Positions 49,301 through 57,151 of a stretch of 64,000 bases of DNA are shown here, piece after piece; position 1 is the first letter of the stretch; every line of letters begins with the position of its first letter. Origin of the DNA: Burkholderiales bacterium (GTDB lineage Bacteria > Pseudomonadota > Gammaproteobacteria > Burkholderiales > Ga0077523); the NCBI GenBank assembly GCA_022843925.1, contig JALHMS010000014.1:6252-70251 (forward strand), given 5' to 3'. The position numbers and the translations under genes are program-made. The notes under the pieces are model-generated. The model worked only from the letters and a program-made list of their open reading frames with translations, made no database searches and was not told the origin of the DNA.

Positions 49301-52300
49301 AGCTCGAGATGCGCTACGAGATCAGCGTCAACGGTGTCTGGGGCTTCAAGGGTCTTCATTTCCCGCCAGACGAAGCGTCTGGTTCGCTCCGCCTTTCGGC
49401 CGGGTTGAATGGGCAGGTGACCGTGCCCTGGACCTTCCCGATGCCTTGGGACGCAGAGAAGGTCACGGTCCGTGCACTCGCCAATGGCACGTTTCCCTTC
49501 AAGTGGCCGACCCAAGTCGAACCGTCGTTCACCTTTCTCGTGAGGCTGGAGAAGACGGTCGCCAAGGAGGTGGTGTTTCAGGACTTTACCTACACGTGGA
49601 GCAAGGGCGGCATCACGCAGACCCCACCCATGCCTCTCAGTGTCGCTGCAGCTGATCCGCAGGCCGGCACACCGGCTGTGACCTCGACGCTCTCCGTCGG
49701 TCCGCAGTCGCCTGAGGGTACCCTCGTGAGCCATGCCGATCCCGGGGATATCGCGCTGACGGCCGATCGAGGCTTCGACGGCCGGCCAGTGATTGCCGAA
49801 GGGCCGGAAGGCGAGCGCCTGCTCGCCTGGGCTTCGGAGAGGGGCATCGTGGTTCGTGAGTGGGAGGCGGCCACCGCGCAGTGGGGCGCCGAGCAACTCG
49901 TTCCGGAGACTGCCGGGTACGACAACCGCGCACTGGCGGTGGCATTCGACGGGACGGGCCAACCCCTCATCGTCTGGAACAGGCTCGATGCGCGGGCCCT
50001 CACGGCGGGCGCCTCGCAGGAAGTGTTGCGGCAGTTGCTCGACGCGGGCGGCGAGATTGTTCACGCGAAGCGCGATGCCGCGACCGGCGGATGGTCGGTC
50101 CTCGCGGGGCCTGGCGCCGGGGAGTCGGCATCCTCGGTGAGTCTCCACCGGACCGCATCCGGTGAGGTGCTCGCGGTCTGGAAGACGAGTCCGGGTATCG
50201 AAGGAAGCCATTTGCGGTCCGCGTTGTGGAGTGCGCGCAACGGGACATGGGGCGCGATCGAGACGGTCGGTAACGGCTGGTTCGCCGGCAACGTTGCGAT
50301 GGCGAATGACGCCACCGGTGTCGTCGCCATCTGGTCGGAACTGGTGGACGCCCTCCGAGGTGGATCGGTTCTGATGTCGCGCCACTGGGATGGTCAGGCG
50401 TGGGGAGCCGTGTCCGCCGTGACGTACGGTGTCGCCCCATTGGCGGGCGCAGCGTTCCCATCTGAAATAGGGTCCGACTCCTTGCAGGCGAGTAACGGGG
50501 ACGCTGGCCTGCCAGCGCCAGGATTCTTTGATATTCCGGTACCCGCCGAATGCCAAGATCCTCCCCCGACGCGCAGCAGTGGCCCGCCACCACCCGACGA
50601 CGCTCCCGACGACGACGGAGATGCCGGCGACGGCGACACCCCGATCGGTCGCGACGCGGGCTATCCCCCGGACGACTACGAAGCCCAGGTCATCAACCCC
50701 ATCGACCCCAACGACATGCTCGGCCCCGAGGGCTTCGGCGCCGAGCGGTGGGTCGCCGCGTCGTCGACGATGCCGTACACGATCCGCTTCGAGAACCGGG
50801 CGAGTGCCACTGCGCCGGCGCAGCAGGTGACGATCACCCACACGCTGGATCCCGATCTCGATGCGCGCACCTTCCGGTTCGGTGACTTCGGGTGGGGGGA
50901 TGTCGTCGTCGATGTGGACGAGGCCACCGCAGCGTTCATCGAGACCCGGGTCGACCTGACCGCGACGAAAGGTTTCCGCGTCGATGTGTTCGCGTTCATG
51001 GATCTCGCGACGCGGACCGCGACGTGGACGCTCACGACGATCGACCCTGCGACGGGTGACCTCCCGGTCGATGCGCTTGCAGGCTTCCTGCCGCCGGACG
51101 ATCCGGACGGCGTCGGCGACGGGTTCGTGAGCTTCGGCGTGAAGGCGGACCGGCTCGTGGCGACCGGTGCGCGTCTCGACGCCCGGGCGCGCATCGTGTT
51201 CGACACCGAGGAGCCGATCGACACGCCCGACATCATGAACACGATCGATGCCGTCGCCCCCCAGAGTGCCGTAAGTGCCCTTGCCGAATCGACCGATCAG
51301 TCGACGTTCCTGATTTCGTGGACCGGTGTGGACGATGACGGCGGTTCCGCGATCGCGGCCTACGACATCCGGGTCTCCATCGACGGCGGTGCCTTCGGCC
51401 TGTGGCGGGCCGGCGCGACCGGCAACTCGGCGATCTACACCGGCGACTACGGCCGCACGTACGCCTTCCAGTCGATCGCGATCGACAACGCCGGCAACCG
51501 CGAACGCCCGCCGGCCGGTGCGGATGCGACGATCCGCGTCGTCGGCACTGCGAGCATCGCCGGCGTGAAGTATCACGATCGCGACGGTGACGGCGTGCGC
51601 ACGAGCGGTGAGGAAGGCCTTGCCGGATGGACCATCTTCCTGGATGCCGACGCCGATGGTGTGCGGGATGCGGGCGAGACTGCCACGGTCACCGACGCAG
51701 ACGGGCGCTATCGGCTCGATGCACTTGGTCCCGGCAGTTATCGCGTCGCGGAGGAGACGCGCGACGGCTGGGCCCAGACCGCGCCGGCGGCCGGTGTGCA
51801 TGTCATTGCGCTCTCCACAGGGGAGGTCGTGGAAGGCCGCGACTTCGGCAATCGCCTGGTCGTCGGCAGTCTCGCCGGCGTCAAGTTCGAGGATGTCGAT
51901 GGCGATGGCTTCCGCGATGCCGGCGAACAAGGCCTCGCCGGCTGGACCATCTTCCTCGACGCCGACGAGGATGGCCTGCTCGACGCCGGGGAACGCAGCG
52001 CGCTCACCGACGCGACCGGCGCGTACTTGTTCGCCGATCTGTCGCCCGGCCGCTACGTCGTGGCCGAGGTGCAGCAGACCGGATGGACGCAGACCACGCC
52101 TGCGCCGGACCCGTCCGTGGCACGGGCGGCCGCATTGACGACAACGGCGTCCGGTATCGCCATCCAGGTCGAGGGATGTGCGTGCGGTACGACCTGGTCA
52201 CCCGCCAGCGGCACGACCGTCGAGAGCGCCGCTGGTGGTTCGGGCGGGAACACCGGCATCACGACGATGGATCTCGGTGCGCAGTCGATGGCGAACGCGC

Positions 52301-55032
52301 TTGCCGTCACCGGCATCACTGCCGCTCGGGACAGTGGCCGCTTCGGCATGCTCGACGGGCGCGGCGTGCGCACCGTCGTCATCGACACCGGCATCGATCT
52401 CGACCATGCGTTCTTCGGCGTGGATGCGAACCGCGACGGCCGTGCCGACCGCATCGTCTACGGCTATGACTTCGCGAACGTCGACACCGACGCGTCCGAC
52501 CGCAGCGGGCATGGCTCCCATGTCGCCAGCCTGATCGGTGGCGAGGGCGACGGGTCGGTGGGGGTCGCCCATGCCACGGACCTGATTGCCCTGAAGGTGT
52601 TCGAGGACGGCGGGGCCGGGAGCTTCGCCTACCTCGAGCGCGCGCTGCAGTGGGTTGTCGCGAATGCGCGCGCGTACGACGTCGGTGTCGTCAACCTGTC
52701 GCTCGGGGACGGCGGTGTCTGGCAGCACGAAGCCTCGCGTTACGGACTTGGCGACGAGTTCGCCGCGCTCGCCGCGCTCGACATCGTCGTCGTGAGTGCC
52801 GCTGGCAATGGCTACTACCCGTCCAATGCGCTCGGTGTCGCGTACCCGGGTGCCGATCCGGCAGTCATTGCCGTGGGGGCAACCTGGACCGGCGATTTCG
52901 GTGGTCCGTGGACCGTGGCAGGCGGCGCGACGAACTACGAGACCGGAATCGACCACGTCGCTGCCTTCAGTCAACGGGACGGTGAGACAGTGGACGTCTT
53001 CGCACCGGGCGCCCGCTTCAATGGCGCCAGTGCGACAGGCGGCGTACGCACGATGCAGGGGACGAGCCAGGCCAGCGCCTTCGTGTCGGGTGCGGCGGCA
53101 CTTGCGCAGCAGTACGCGAAGGCGACCTTGGGGCGCCAGATCTCCACCGGCGAGTTCGCCAGGCTCCTGGCTACGACGAGCGACACCATCGTCGATGGCG
53201 ACGATGAAGTGGACAACGTCCGCAACTCCGGGCTCTCCTTTCCGAGGCTCAACCTCCAGCGGCTGCTGCTCGCCGTCGACGGTCTCCCCATCGAATCACC
53301 GCGTGACGGCGGTGGCGCATCCGGTGGCGATGGAGCAGTCGGGGGGGGCGGGGGCGTTCCGGCACCCGTCCAGATCGCGGCTCCCGGTGTGCACATCGTT
53401 CAGCTCGCAATGGGCGCGACGGTCGCCGGCCTGGATTTCGGGAACCGCAATCCGGCGCCCGAAGCGCGTGACGATGCGTTCGTGCTCGACATGGACGGCA
53501 CCCTCGAGATCGACATCGCGGATCTGCTGGCGAACGACGTCGAGGCGTTCGGCGACGTCGTCGTGTTCGCAGGTGCCGGCGAGCCCTCGCATGGCCTGGC
53601 GGCTCTCACCTCGGGCGGTACGGCCCTGCGGTATGCACCGGACGCCGGCTTTCATGGCGTCGATACGTTCGTCTACAACGTCCGGGATGCCCACGGCAGT
53701 GTCGCGTCGGCCACAGTGACCCTCGACGTGCGGCGTCCGCCCCTGCGAGTGACCAGCGTGGCCCCGCTGCCGAGCGGCGTCCAGGTCCGCTTCGACAGAC
53801 CCTTCGATGCCGCGGCGATCGGCCTCCACGGCGGGACCGGCGTCGCGGACGTCCGGCTGGTGCACGAGACGTTCGGTCGCGTGGACGGTTCGGTCGTGAT
53901 CGACAACGACGCTCAGGGTTTCGTTTTCCTGCGGACGGGAATGCCGATGCCGGCCGGCAGCTACCAGTTGACGCTGCGTGCCGGGGCAGGCGGCTTCGCG
54001 GACCTGCTCGGCAACGCACTCGACGGGGATCGGGACGGTGCGCCGGGCGGAGACTTCGCCGCGAGCTTCTCGATCGTGCGCGCCAGTGAGGTCGTCGTCG
54101 GATTGGCCGACATCGTGCGCGGTCCCGGTCAGGCCGCCGGAGTGCCCGCCGGATCTGGCTCGTCCGCAGGGCTACCGGTGCATCTGAGCGATGCCGCAGG
54201 CGTGCGTCGATTCGTGGCGGACATCCGCTTCGACCCGTCGCTCCTTGCGATCGATGACATTCGGCTAGCGTCAGGCGTCTCCGGAACGGTATCCCGTACC
54301 GGAAGTGCCGGCGTCGTTCACGTCGACGTCCAGCTCGACACCGCCCTGCCCGCCGGCGCACGCACGCTACTCCACCTCGCCGCCCGCGTCCCGGCAGCGG
54401 CGACCTATGGCGCGATGGGGCGGATCGACATCACCGATGTCGTCCTCGAACGCGACGACGGTTCCACCATCGGCGTCGTCGCCGATGGTGCGATTCAGGT
54501 CGTTGGCTATCTCGGAGATACCGATGGCGACGGGCGTTACTCGCGGGCGGATGTGGACGCGCTGATGCAGGTGGTTACGGGCGGCGCAGCCGGTCTCGGC
54601 GCCTGGAGGAACGCCGCGCCGCTCCTGTTGGGAGACATCCACGCGAATGGCCAGCTCACCTCGCTCGACGTGAGCCGGCTCGCGCAGCACGTCAGCGGTG
54701 TGCCTCGGCCGGAGATCCCGCCGATCCCGGTTGTTGCGCCACCGATGCCGCCAGTGGTGCGATCGGCGGCGGCCGGCTATTCTGATCAGGCTGCGCAGAT
54801 CGGGGTGATGATGGGCGCCGAACTCACCGCAAGCTCGACGGGATGGGGAAGACTCCAGCAACCGTTCCAACCCGGTACGGGCAGCGTGAGCGTCGGCGAA
54901 CGCACTTCGGACGAGGGACAATGGCGTCGGACAGTCTGGGCGCGCGACCTGACGCAGCGGCTGCAACAGTTGCCCGTGGCGAAGTTCCCGAGCATCGCTG
55001 TCCACGGCAGCCACCTCCCAGGCCCGAGGTGA
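40360..55032 (+). CDS. Giant LEPR-XLL-type multidomain protein with CARDB repeats and subtilase
   Basis: An uninterrupted frame for about 4890 residues. The ATG at 40360 is chosen because GGAG lies six bases upstream; 40318 is an in-frame alternative. In order: LEPR-XLL-like motif LEALEGRILLSAD (residues 68-80); PPC-like and Ig-like regions (110-700); one degenerate and ten good CARDB domains (707-2120); PPC-like and carboxypeptidase-regulatory-like segments; a possible seven-bladed propeller (2667-3370) split by a large insert; a Pro/Asp linker; a DPND-type conserved domain (3445-3630); an Fn3-like domain; an SdrD-B-like domain (3732-3836); and a second SdrD-B interrupted by an S8 protease (Asp4009, His4051, Asn4150, Ser4236). 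A cadherin-like Big_9 domain, a Big_5-like domain, a cohesin-like domain (4581-4715), a dockerin-like pair (4718-4784) and a 107-residue tail follow. LEPR-XLL marks very large exported proteins. No type I secretion genes are adjacent, so its export route is unknown. Confidence 0.93.
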   Translation: MMNGSSGGGRLNVAGPGETVGNDHRTNSGQPFPMSCASWIRSGAGFLAGLFAGKRASVALPFRRTPLLEALEGRILLSADVVPGPPMAPAVVLSTTPLMFAAVAPGGAHAMLAIGGGDLPDVGNGRQFVFEALAGRRFDVLLEPDSAALQATLEVAGASGTALVTADVAGESLLLSGLVADGGPITVTAAAFEGVGAFTARVLVDGVFEREIATGSPNGDMATAQPIDESALVLPGPAADRLFVQAVSDDGGDVFAFDLAAGANVSIALGRSDPVAPGDLRIELLGPDGTVLARGIDGLRAGTLAPAPAGGDRFIEDFVATAGGRYHVRVSGDAGIDYGLAVVRGVGLVPAREFVEISGPVHLLGTLRERASDTYYLSAGFSGSPEIAAYALVDGVIDATAPLALRVQVTGYLVGSVDDFGIPSFQEFSYDTGAYAAEAHLVVDEVTFDYTITVSRDAGAAGGEYVLVVGGVRAQESPPFIVARSPENSQRFLVPPTDLTLRFSEALLATSVSAADLVMTGATVVGDPVFVDGRTVRFGIAVDEAVTRVSYRVEAGAVVDLQGGSNQYSEGGTFDLDRIGPQVTSADTSIRTTGFLSRALFAFDERIDAASVSQDSIVSFTGPDGVDLLAALRAGSSGAQPAVRARSSSVELTFAEQSTPGTYEIVFGRGIRDSVGRPIDQDRDGNGGELVDDLYTLRVEVEGTTSPPDLRAGSVSVGYNDLNGERLFRYGPHSPAFSWSYSALNGGAGRTDAADRWTDRAYLSTDPEISVDDIVLGTFAGVPSGSVGPSSLPAGQTYSRSGSVSASAHTIPVGEYYVIVQLDEAATLEESDETNNILLSWPFYIDYDAAPDLVVTDIVSQEVAAAGDTIDVRWTVVNQGSDRVEEYVSFDLAASADALIGADTAMGSLYEFIALDPGEIVSLGKSVRLPVGGTGPYRIVVTADSGQNVFEGMGERNNATLDDRAVTIANPNLQVIALTAPTTGTVLETITVDWTVRNTGSGATGAAAWVDRVWLSPKSELGAGAVLLGEVANPSGLEDRPLGDTYAGTLTAPIPFGVRGGDYRIIVDTDGAGVVGEMDETDNLAVGDIIRVLPPAVPNLRVHGVTTSVVETLSGRAVDFTWTVENAGRGDFSGRFTDKLELVGPENVVLGNFVFEGALAAGGGVVTRTQTIVLPAVLAGAFQVAVTTDSADVVDEYLDEDDNRALGARPLDVILQPFPDLVVTEVSAPDRVFAGDDFTVTWTVRNQGNGATSVPLWYDAVYLSVDDVIDESDVLLGTVANPTFLGTDPTNNGYVNRLTVRTSPRLSGDYRVLVATDDGNRVFENAGEANHLPTSARSISVLAGPHPDLRVTDVRAPGQAFSGQPMAISWTAVNDGNAAVSLQTIHDRIVLSRNELLGDADDREMASLSAANFAPRAGGLSHDTDLAPGETYTGRIDIRLPVGEAGAFHVFVITDERDAAFEQAGETNNVARTATPTDVRLTPPPDLELIALDVPPSLRAGATIEVRYGAANLGSTSTPESYWTDEFWLSEDTVLDASDVRVGSAVRVGSLGAGQDYEAVVRLTIPHEVAGPRYLLGHIDSGNAVFELDNANNAAPNKFLLAADLLTEVVSLPANLVVRDVSAPTVAESGTPLRIGWTVANIGAGDTITDTWFDTVVLSGDDILGNADDVRLGTFRRTGLLGAGGSFNRTESVTVPFDRVGAHHLFVITDAPVDDGAGRVHEAAAEADNASVAHPVTLSRGTPNLVVNGVTVPEATTNGQTIPITWRVTNAGGATTNASFWYDRVHLSADSVLDDGDVVLASVRRTNPLAAGSAYDARLDFRIPSPYTAGDYFVFLTTDADNGVLEDGLENDNVAVSAPLKITFDPAVPPDVPIADLRLDLVAAPDRVASGQEIRVDYRVSNQGDAIAGRAWFDSFYLSRDRIFDRADDVLLGYGYVGPVLGHGASYENTLRFRVPTGLSGSYWVIGVADAGDALKAEPDNADNIGFDPVPLVVEIPPPGDLAVVTVTAPPSNASGTLTGVEYELQNVGNGIVSGSWVDALYLSTDAVWDPSDRFVGNFPRNATLDPQALLALVRTDFNISGLLPGEYHVIVRADVGNAVLETREDNNAGVSLGTVQLDLPALDLIGTATARLGGPQYYKLVLDAPDAIDFNLELRDALAPIGDTIFTRSIELYVRRGDLPTRTEFDFADRAGFASERRVVVPDAQAGTYYVLVQPGDIRIAATRTTTSSGGGAGTTVEPPGGGVPVTPSDPRTVLSARSIPFSVRGIEADAVGNDGLATVAVDGARFDADTWFELVDASGLVLSAFDVMVENGSRAYVTFDLTGLTLGAYTLRALDRDGHPASGSVVLTIVEGEGAQIDVAFNGPDRVRPDRLNLVTLSYANVGDNDLEAPLLIVRSQSGVAFGTRADALGTTDRFFLGAPGDGPADILRPESRHAIPLVYRSPGAGGRVGLLAYSVTADDATVIEDWAAIEAAVRPAGVDDARWLPYWTYTRAQLGDTWGRLVRVLNELMLDVSAGGQPVRDVREVFARLLDAAPARLSVVTFEGRLLNAADGTPVADFDIAAMLQTVNGSAVVGRTTTDAEGRYSMVLLGPAPLDLVLGSRASIQADGSVFFEETHLFDMDRNGIPDETAPHVATDGSVDMGATLLYVMPVPAPVVEPPPPAFDSAPAITSDAAGRLHMVWMREGQIWHAVNDGTGWAHATAIPRAYAMSATISAHERLIDGTSAGLLVAWQKGDSDNSEIFRSVGRQRPDGSYEWSAPLRVTENSVFDGDQAVAINPDGTVLVVVQRRDQASSDDADLYGKVLAVASAVFEPGATGGTTSSVAATNDVELTTSAERTVRYRAGWDSKNMARLLGHTAINAQFRFALEGRLSCNPLLTGSVAVAVKDGQNETEAAATGELRLRVERLQGGLRRWAVDALRIKLQTTFAHSVKIASFEAIEKLIPVPYSIPVSMLFAVVNKVTDALNGDRLEEARYDNKLEMRYEISVNGVWGFKGLHFPPDEASGSLRLSAGLNGQVTVPWTFPMPWDAEKVTVRALANGTFPFKWPTQVEPSFTFLVRLEKTVAKEVVFQDFTYTWSKGGITQTPPMPLSVAAADPQAGTPAVTSTLSVGPQSPEGTLVSHADPGDIALTADRGFDGRPVIAEGPEGERLLAWASERGIVVREWEAATAQWGAEQLVPETAGYDNRALAVAFDGTGQPLIVWNRLDARALTAGASQEVLRQLLDAGGEIVHAKRDAATGGWSVLAGPGAGESASSVSLHRTASGEVLAVWKTSPGIEGSHLRSALWSARNGTWGAIETVGNGWFAGNVAMANDATGVVAIWSELVDALRGGSVLMSRHWDGQAWGAVSAVTYGVAPLAGAAFPSEIGSDSLQASNGDAGLPAPGFFDIPVPAECQDPPPTRSSGPPPPDDAPDDDGDAGDGDTPIGRDAGYPPDDYEAQVINPIDPNDMLGPEGFGAERWVAASSTMPYTIRFENRASATAPAQQVTITHTLDPDLDARTFRFGDFGWGDVVVDVDEATAAFIETRVDLTATKGFRVDVFAFMDLATRTATWTLTTIDPATGDLPVDALAGFLPPDDPDGVGDGFVSFGVKADRLVATGARLDARARIVFDTEEPIDTPDIMNTIDAVAPQSAVSALAESTDQSTFLISWTGVDDDGGSAIAAYDIRVSIDGGAFGLWRAGATGNSAIYTGDYGRTYAFQSIAIDNAGNRERPPAGADATIRVVGTASIAGVKYHDRDGDGVRTSGEEGLAGWTIFLDADADGVRDAGETATVTDADGRYRLDALGPGSYRVAEETRDGWAQTAPAAGVHVIALSTGEVVEGRDFGNRLVVGSLAGVKFEDVDGDGFRDAGEQGLAGWTIFLDADEDGLLDAGERSALTDATGAYLFADLSPGRYVVAEVQQTGWTQTTPAPDPSVARAAALTTTASGIAIQVEGCACGTTWSPASGTTVESAAGGSGGNTGITTMDLGAQSMANALAVTGITAARDSGRFGMLDGRGVRTVVIDTGIDLDHAFFGVDANRDGRADRIVYGYDFANVDTDASDRSGHGSHVASLIGGEGDGSVGVAHATDLIALKVFEDGGAGSFAYLERALQWVVANARAYDVGVVNLSLGDGGVWQHEASRYGLGDEFAALAALDIVVVSAAGNGYYPSNALGVAYPGADPAVIAVGATWTGDFGGPWTVAGGATNYETGIDHVAAFSQRDGETVDVFAPGARFNGASATGGVRTMQGTSQASAFVSGAAALAQQYAKATLGRQISTGEFARLLATTSDTIVDGDDEVDNVRNSGLSFPRLNLQRLLLAVDGLPIESPRDGGGASGGDGAVGGGGGVPAPVQIAAPGVHIVQLAMGATVAGLDFGNRNPAPEARDDAFVLDMDGTLEIDIADLLANDVEAFGDVVVFAGAGEPSHGLAALTSGGTALRYAPDAGFHGVDTFVYNVRDAHGSVASATVTLDVRRPPLRVTSVAPLPSGVQVRFDRPFDAAAIGLHGGTGVADVRLVHETFGRVDGSVVIDNDAQGFVFLRTGMPMPAGSYQLTLRAGAGGFADLLGNALDGDRDGAPGGDFAASFSIVRASEVVVGLADIVRGPGQAAGVPAGSGSSAGLPVHLSDAAGVRRFVADIRFDPSLLAIDDIRLASGVSGTVSRTGSAGVVHVDVQLDTALPAGARTLLHLAARVPAAATYGAMGRIDITDVVLERDDGSTIGVVADGAIQVVGYLGDTDGDGRYSRADVDALMQVVTGGAAGLGAWRNAAPLLLGDIHANGQLTSLDVSRLAQHVSGVPRPEIPPIPVVAPPMPPVVRSAAAGYSDQAAQIGVMMGAELTASSTGWGRLQQPFQPGTGSVSVGERTSDEGQWRRTVWARDLTQRLQQLPVAKFPSIAVHGSHLPGPR

Positions 55033-55120
55033 TGCACGGAGGAGAGCTGGGCGTAGCGGTCCGCGACACGGCGGGCGTCCCGCACCCAGCGAACCGCTGT
55101 ATTGCCTCGGTCGGATAACT

Positions 55121-55648
55121 TCAGCGCGCTCGGCCCGCTTCCAGGTCGAGCAGGAACCGCTTCCGCTCCAGCCCGCCTGCGTAACCGGTGAGCGAGCCGT
55201 CGCGACCGATCACGCGATGGCAGGGCACGATGATCGCGATCGGGTTGCGGCCGTTCGCGGCGCCGACCGCGCGCACGGCAGTGGGAGTGCCGAGGTCGTA
55301 CGCGACGTCGGCGTACGACACCGCCACGCCGTAGGGGATGCGGCCGAGGCGCTTCCACACCTTCTGCTGGAACGGCGTGCCCTTCGGTGCGAGCGGGAGG
55401 TGGAACTGGCGCAGCTTGCCCGCGAAGTATTCGTCGAGCTGCGTGAGGGCCATCGCGATCACGGGGTCGGTCGTGTCCTCGATCGACCGCTCCGGCGCCG
55501 AGGCTGCGTGCGGGCCGTCCGTGAATCGCAGCTCCGTGAGCACGCCGGGCTGCGCGCACAGCAGCAGACGGCCGACGGGCGAGTCGAGCCACGCGTGCCG
55601 CGGCGTCATGTGGGTGGTGTACCGGCCTCGATCGTCGGGGGCGTTCAT
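55121..55648 (-). CDS. ogt: Methylated-DNA--[protein]-cysteine S-methyltransferase
   Basis: A 175-residue suicide repair protein that takes alkyl groups from O6-alkylguanine in DNA. The acceptor Cys is in [38 protein letters not shown] holds the DNA-recognition helix region, and [14 protein letters not shown] the Asn hinge. The start overlaps the stop of the Ada-AlkA gene by four bases (ATGA). The pair is a compact alkylation-repair operon. Confidence 0.95.
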   Translation of the reverse strand: MNAPDDRGRYTTHMTPRHAWLDSPVGRLLLCAQPGVLTELRFTDGPHAASAPERSIEDTTDPVIAMALTQLDEYFAGKLRQFHLPLAPKGTPFQQKVWKRLGRIPYGVAVSYADVAYDLGTPTAVRAVGAANGRNPIAIIVPCHRVIGRDGSLTGYAGGLERKRFLLDLEAGRAR

Positions 55649-57075
55649 GCGAGCTGTCTCCAGAGGTGCATCACGGCATAGCCGCGCCAGGGTCGCCAGG
55701 CTTCGGCGGCGGCGAGCGTGTCGCGATCGTTGGTGGTGCCGAGCGCCTTGCGCACACCGAGGTCGCCGTGCGGGAAGGCATCGGGCCAGGCGAGCGCGCG
55801 CATCGCGATGTACTGCGCCGTCCAGTCGCCGATGCCCGGCAGCGCGCGTAGCGCATTCATCTGGGCGCCGACGTCGGCGGCAGGGGTCAGCGCCAGTGTG
55901 CCATCCGCGACGGCCCGCGCGATCGCGAGGATGGCTGACGCGCGCGTGCGGATCACGCCGAGGCTAGCGATGTCGGGGACGTCCAGCGCCGCGATGCGTT
56001 CCGGTATCGGGAAGACGGCGTCGATCCCGGCGATGGTGGACACGAGCGGCTCGCCGAACGCGCGGGCGAAGCGCCCCGCGAGCGTGCGCGCCGCCTTCAC
56101 CGTGACCTGCTGCCCGAGCACGGCGCGTACCGCCAGTTCGAAACCGTCGAACGCGCCGGGCAGACGCAGCCCCGGTGCGGCGGCAGCGATGTCGCCCAAC
56201 TGCGCGGCGATCGCGCCAGGGTTCGCCGCGAGATCGAAGAGGCGCTGCGTCCGCTGCAGCACGGCCGGGATCACGGGCACGAGGCCGGGCGACAGCGTCA
56301 CGCGCAGCCCCAGGCGATCGGGTGCGTGCGAAACGACGATCCAGCCCCTGTTCACGCGGTCGCGCTGAACGACGCGAACGCTGCGCGCGTACTGGCCTTC
56401 GGCGACGACCTCCACGCCGTCAATCGTGCGCGCGCCCAGGAATGTCAGCAGCGCATCGAACTCGTAGGGCGGGCGATACGAGAGCAGGAAGCCCGGGTTC
56501 GCGGGCGCGGGGCCGTGGCGCACGTGGCGGAGGTCAGACGGCGCCATGCGATAGCGCGCGCGGAAGAGCGCGTGGAAGCGCCGGAAGCTGCCGAAGCCGG
56601 CGGCGTACGCGATGTCGGTGATCGCCAGGTCCGTGTCGGTCAGCAGCCGCTTCGCGAGCAGCAGGCGCTGCGTCTGTGCGTAGGCGACGGGGGCGACGCC
56701 GAAATGGTTCGAGAACACGCGGCGCAGATGGCGATCGGTGACCGAGAGGCGCGACGCCAGGGCTTCCAGACTGCCGTCGTCCAGCGCGCCTGCGTCGATG
56801 AGATCGGCCGCGGTGCGTGCGAGCCGTTCCGGCGCATCGAGCGGTGCGGCGCCGGGCGCCAGTTCGGGACGGCAGCGCAGACAGGGCCGGAAGCCCGCGG
56901 ACTCCGCTGCGGCGGCACTCGGATGGAACGTGCAGTTCTCGCGCCGCGGCCGGCGGGCCGTGCAGACGGGCCGGCAGTAGATCCCCGTCGACGCGACGCC
57001 CACGAAGAACTCGCCGTCGAAGCGGCGGTCGCGGGCGGCGAGGGCGCGGTAGCAGAGGTCGGGATCAAGCAGCAT
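55645..57075 (-). CDS. alkA: Ada-type regulator fused to 3-methyladenine DNA glycosylase II
   Basis: A 476-residue fusion. The N-terminal Ada zinc domain has Cys34, Cys38, Cys65 and Cys68 (GIYCRPVC and RPCLRCRPE), where Cys34 is the methyl-phosphotriester acceptor. An AraC-type helix-turn-helix follows ([17 protein letters not shown] and [22 protein letters not shown]). The AlkA N-domain and HhH-GPD glycosylase domain come next ([50 protein letters not shown] with the catalytic Asp). It senses methylation, activates transcription and removes alkylated bases. The ATG at 57075 starts the usual [10 protein letters not shown]; longer starts are unsupported. Confidence 0.95.
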   Translation of the reverse strand: MLLDPDLCYRALAARDRRFDGEFFVGVASTGIYCRPVCTARRPRRENCTFHPSAAAAESAGFRPCLRCRPELAPGAAPLDAPERLARTAADLIDAGALDDGSLEALASRLSVTDRHLRRVFSNHFGVAPVAYAQTQRLLLAKRLLTDTDLAITDIAYAAGFGSFRRFHALFRARYRMAPSDLRHVRHGPAPANPGFLLSYRPPYEFDALLTFLGARTIDGVEVVAEGQYARSVRVVQRDRVNRGWIVVSHAPDRLGLRVTLSPGLVPVIPAVLQRTQRLFDLAANPGAIAAQLGDIAAAAPGLRLPGAFDGFELAVRAVLGQQVTVKAARTLAGRFARAFGEPLVSTIAGIDAVFPIPERIAALDVPDIASLGVIRTRASAILAIARAVADGTLALTPAADVGAQMNALRALPGIGDWTAQYIAMRALAWPDAFPHGDLGVRKALGTTNDRDTLAAAEAWRPWRGYAVMHLWRQLA

Positions 57076-57151
57076 GGGCCGAACGATAGCCGCGCGAGGC
57101 CCCGGCCGCATGCCGGATTCGGACATCGCAGCCATGCGGGCTGCTGCCGCT

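Noticed and set aside
49171..51930. Long antisense frame (about 900 codons) opposite the giant gene
   Set aside because: GC-rich codon bias leaves the complementary frame open; it is His/Arg-rich with no domain, while the sense strand encodes a continuous domain series.
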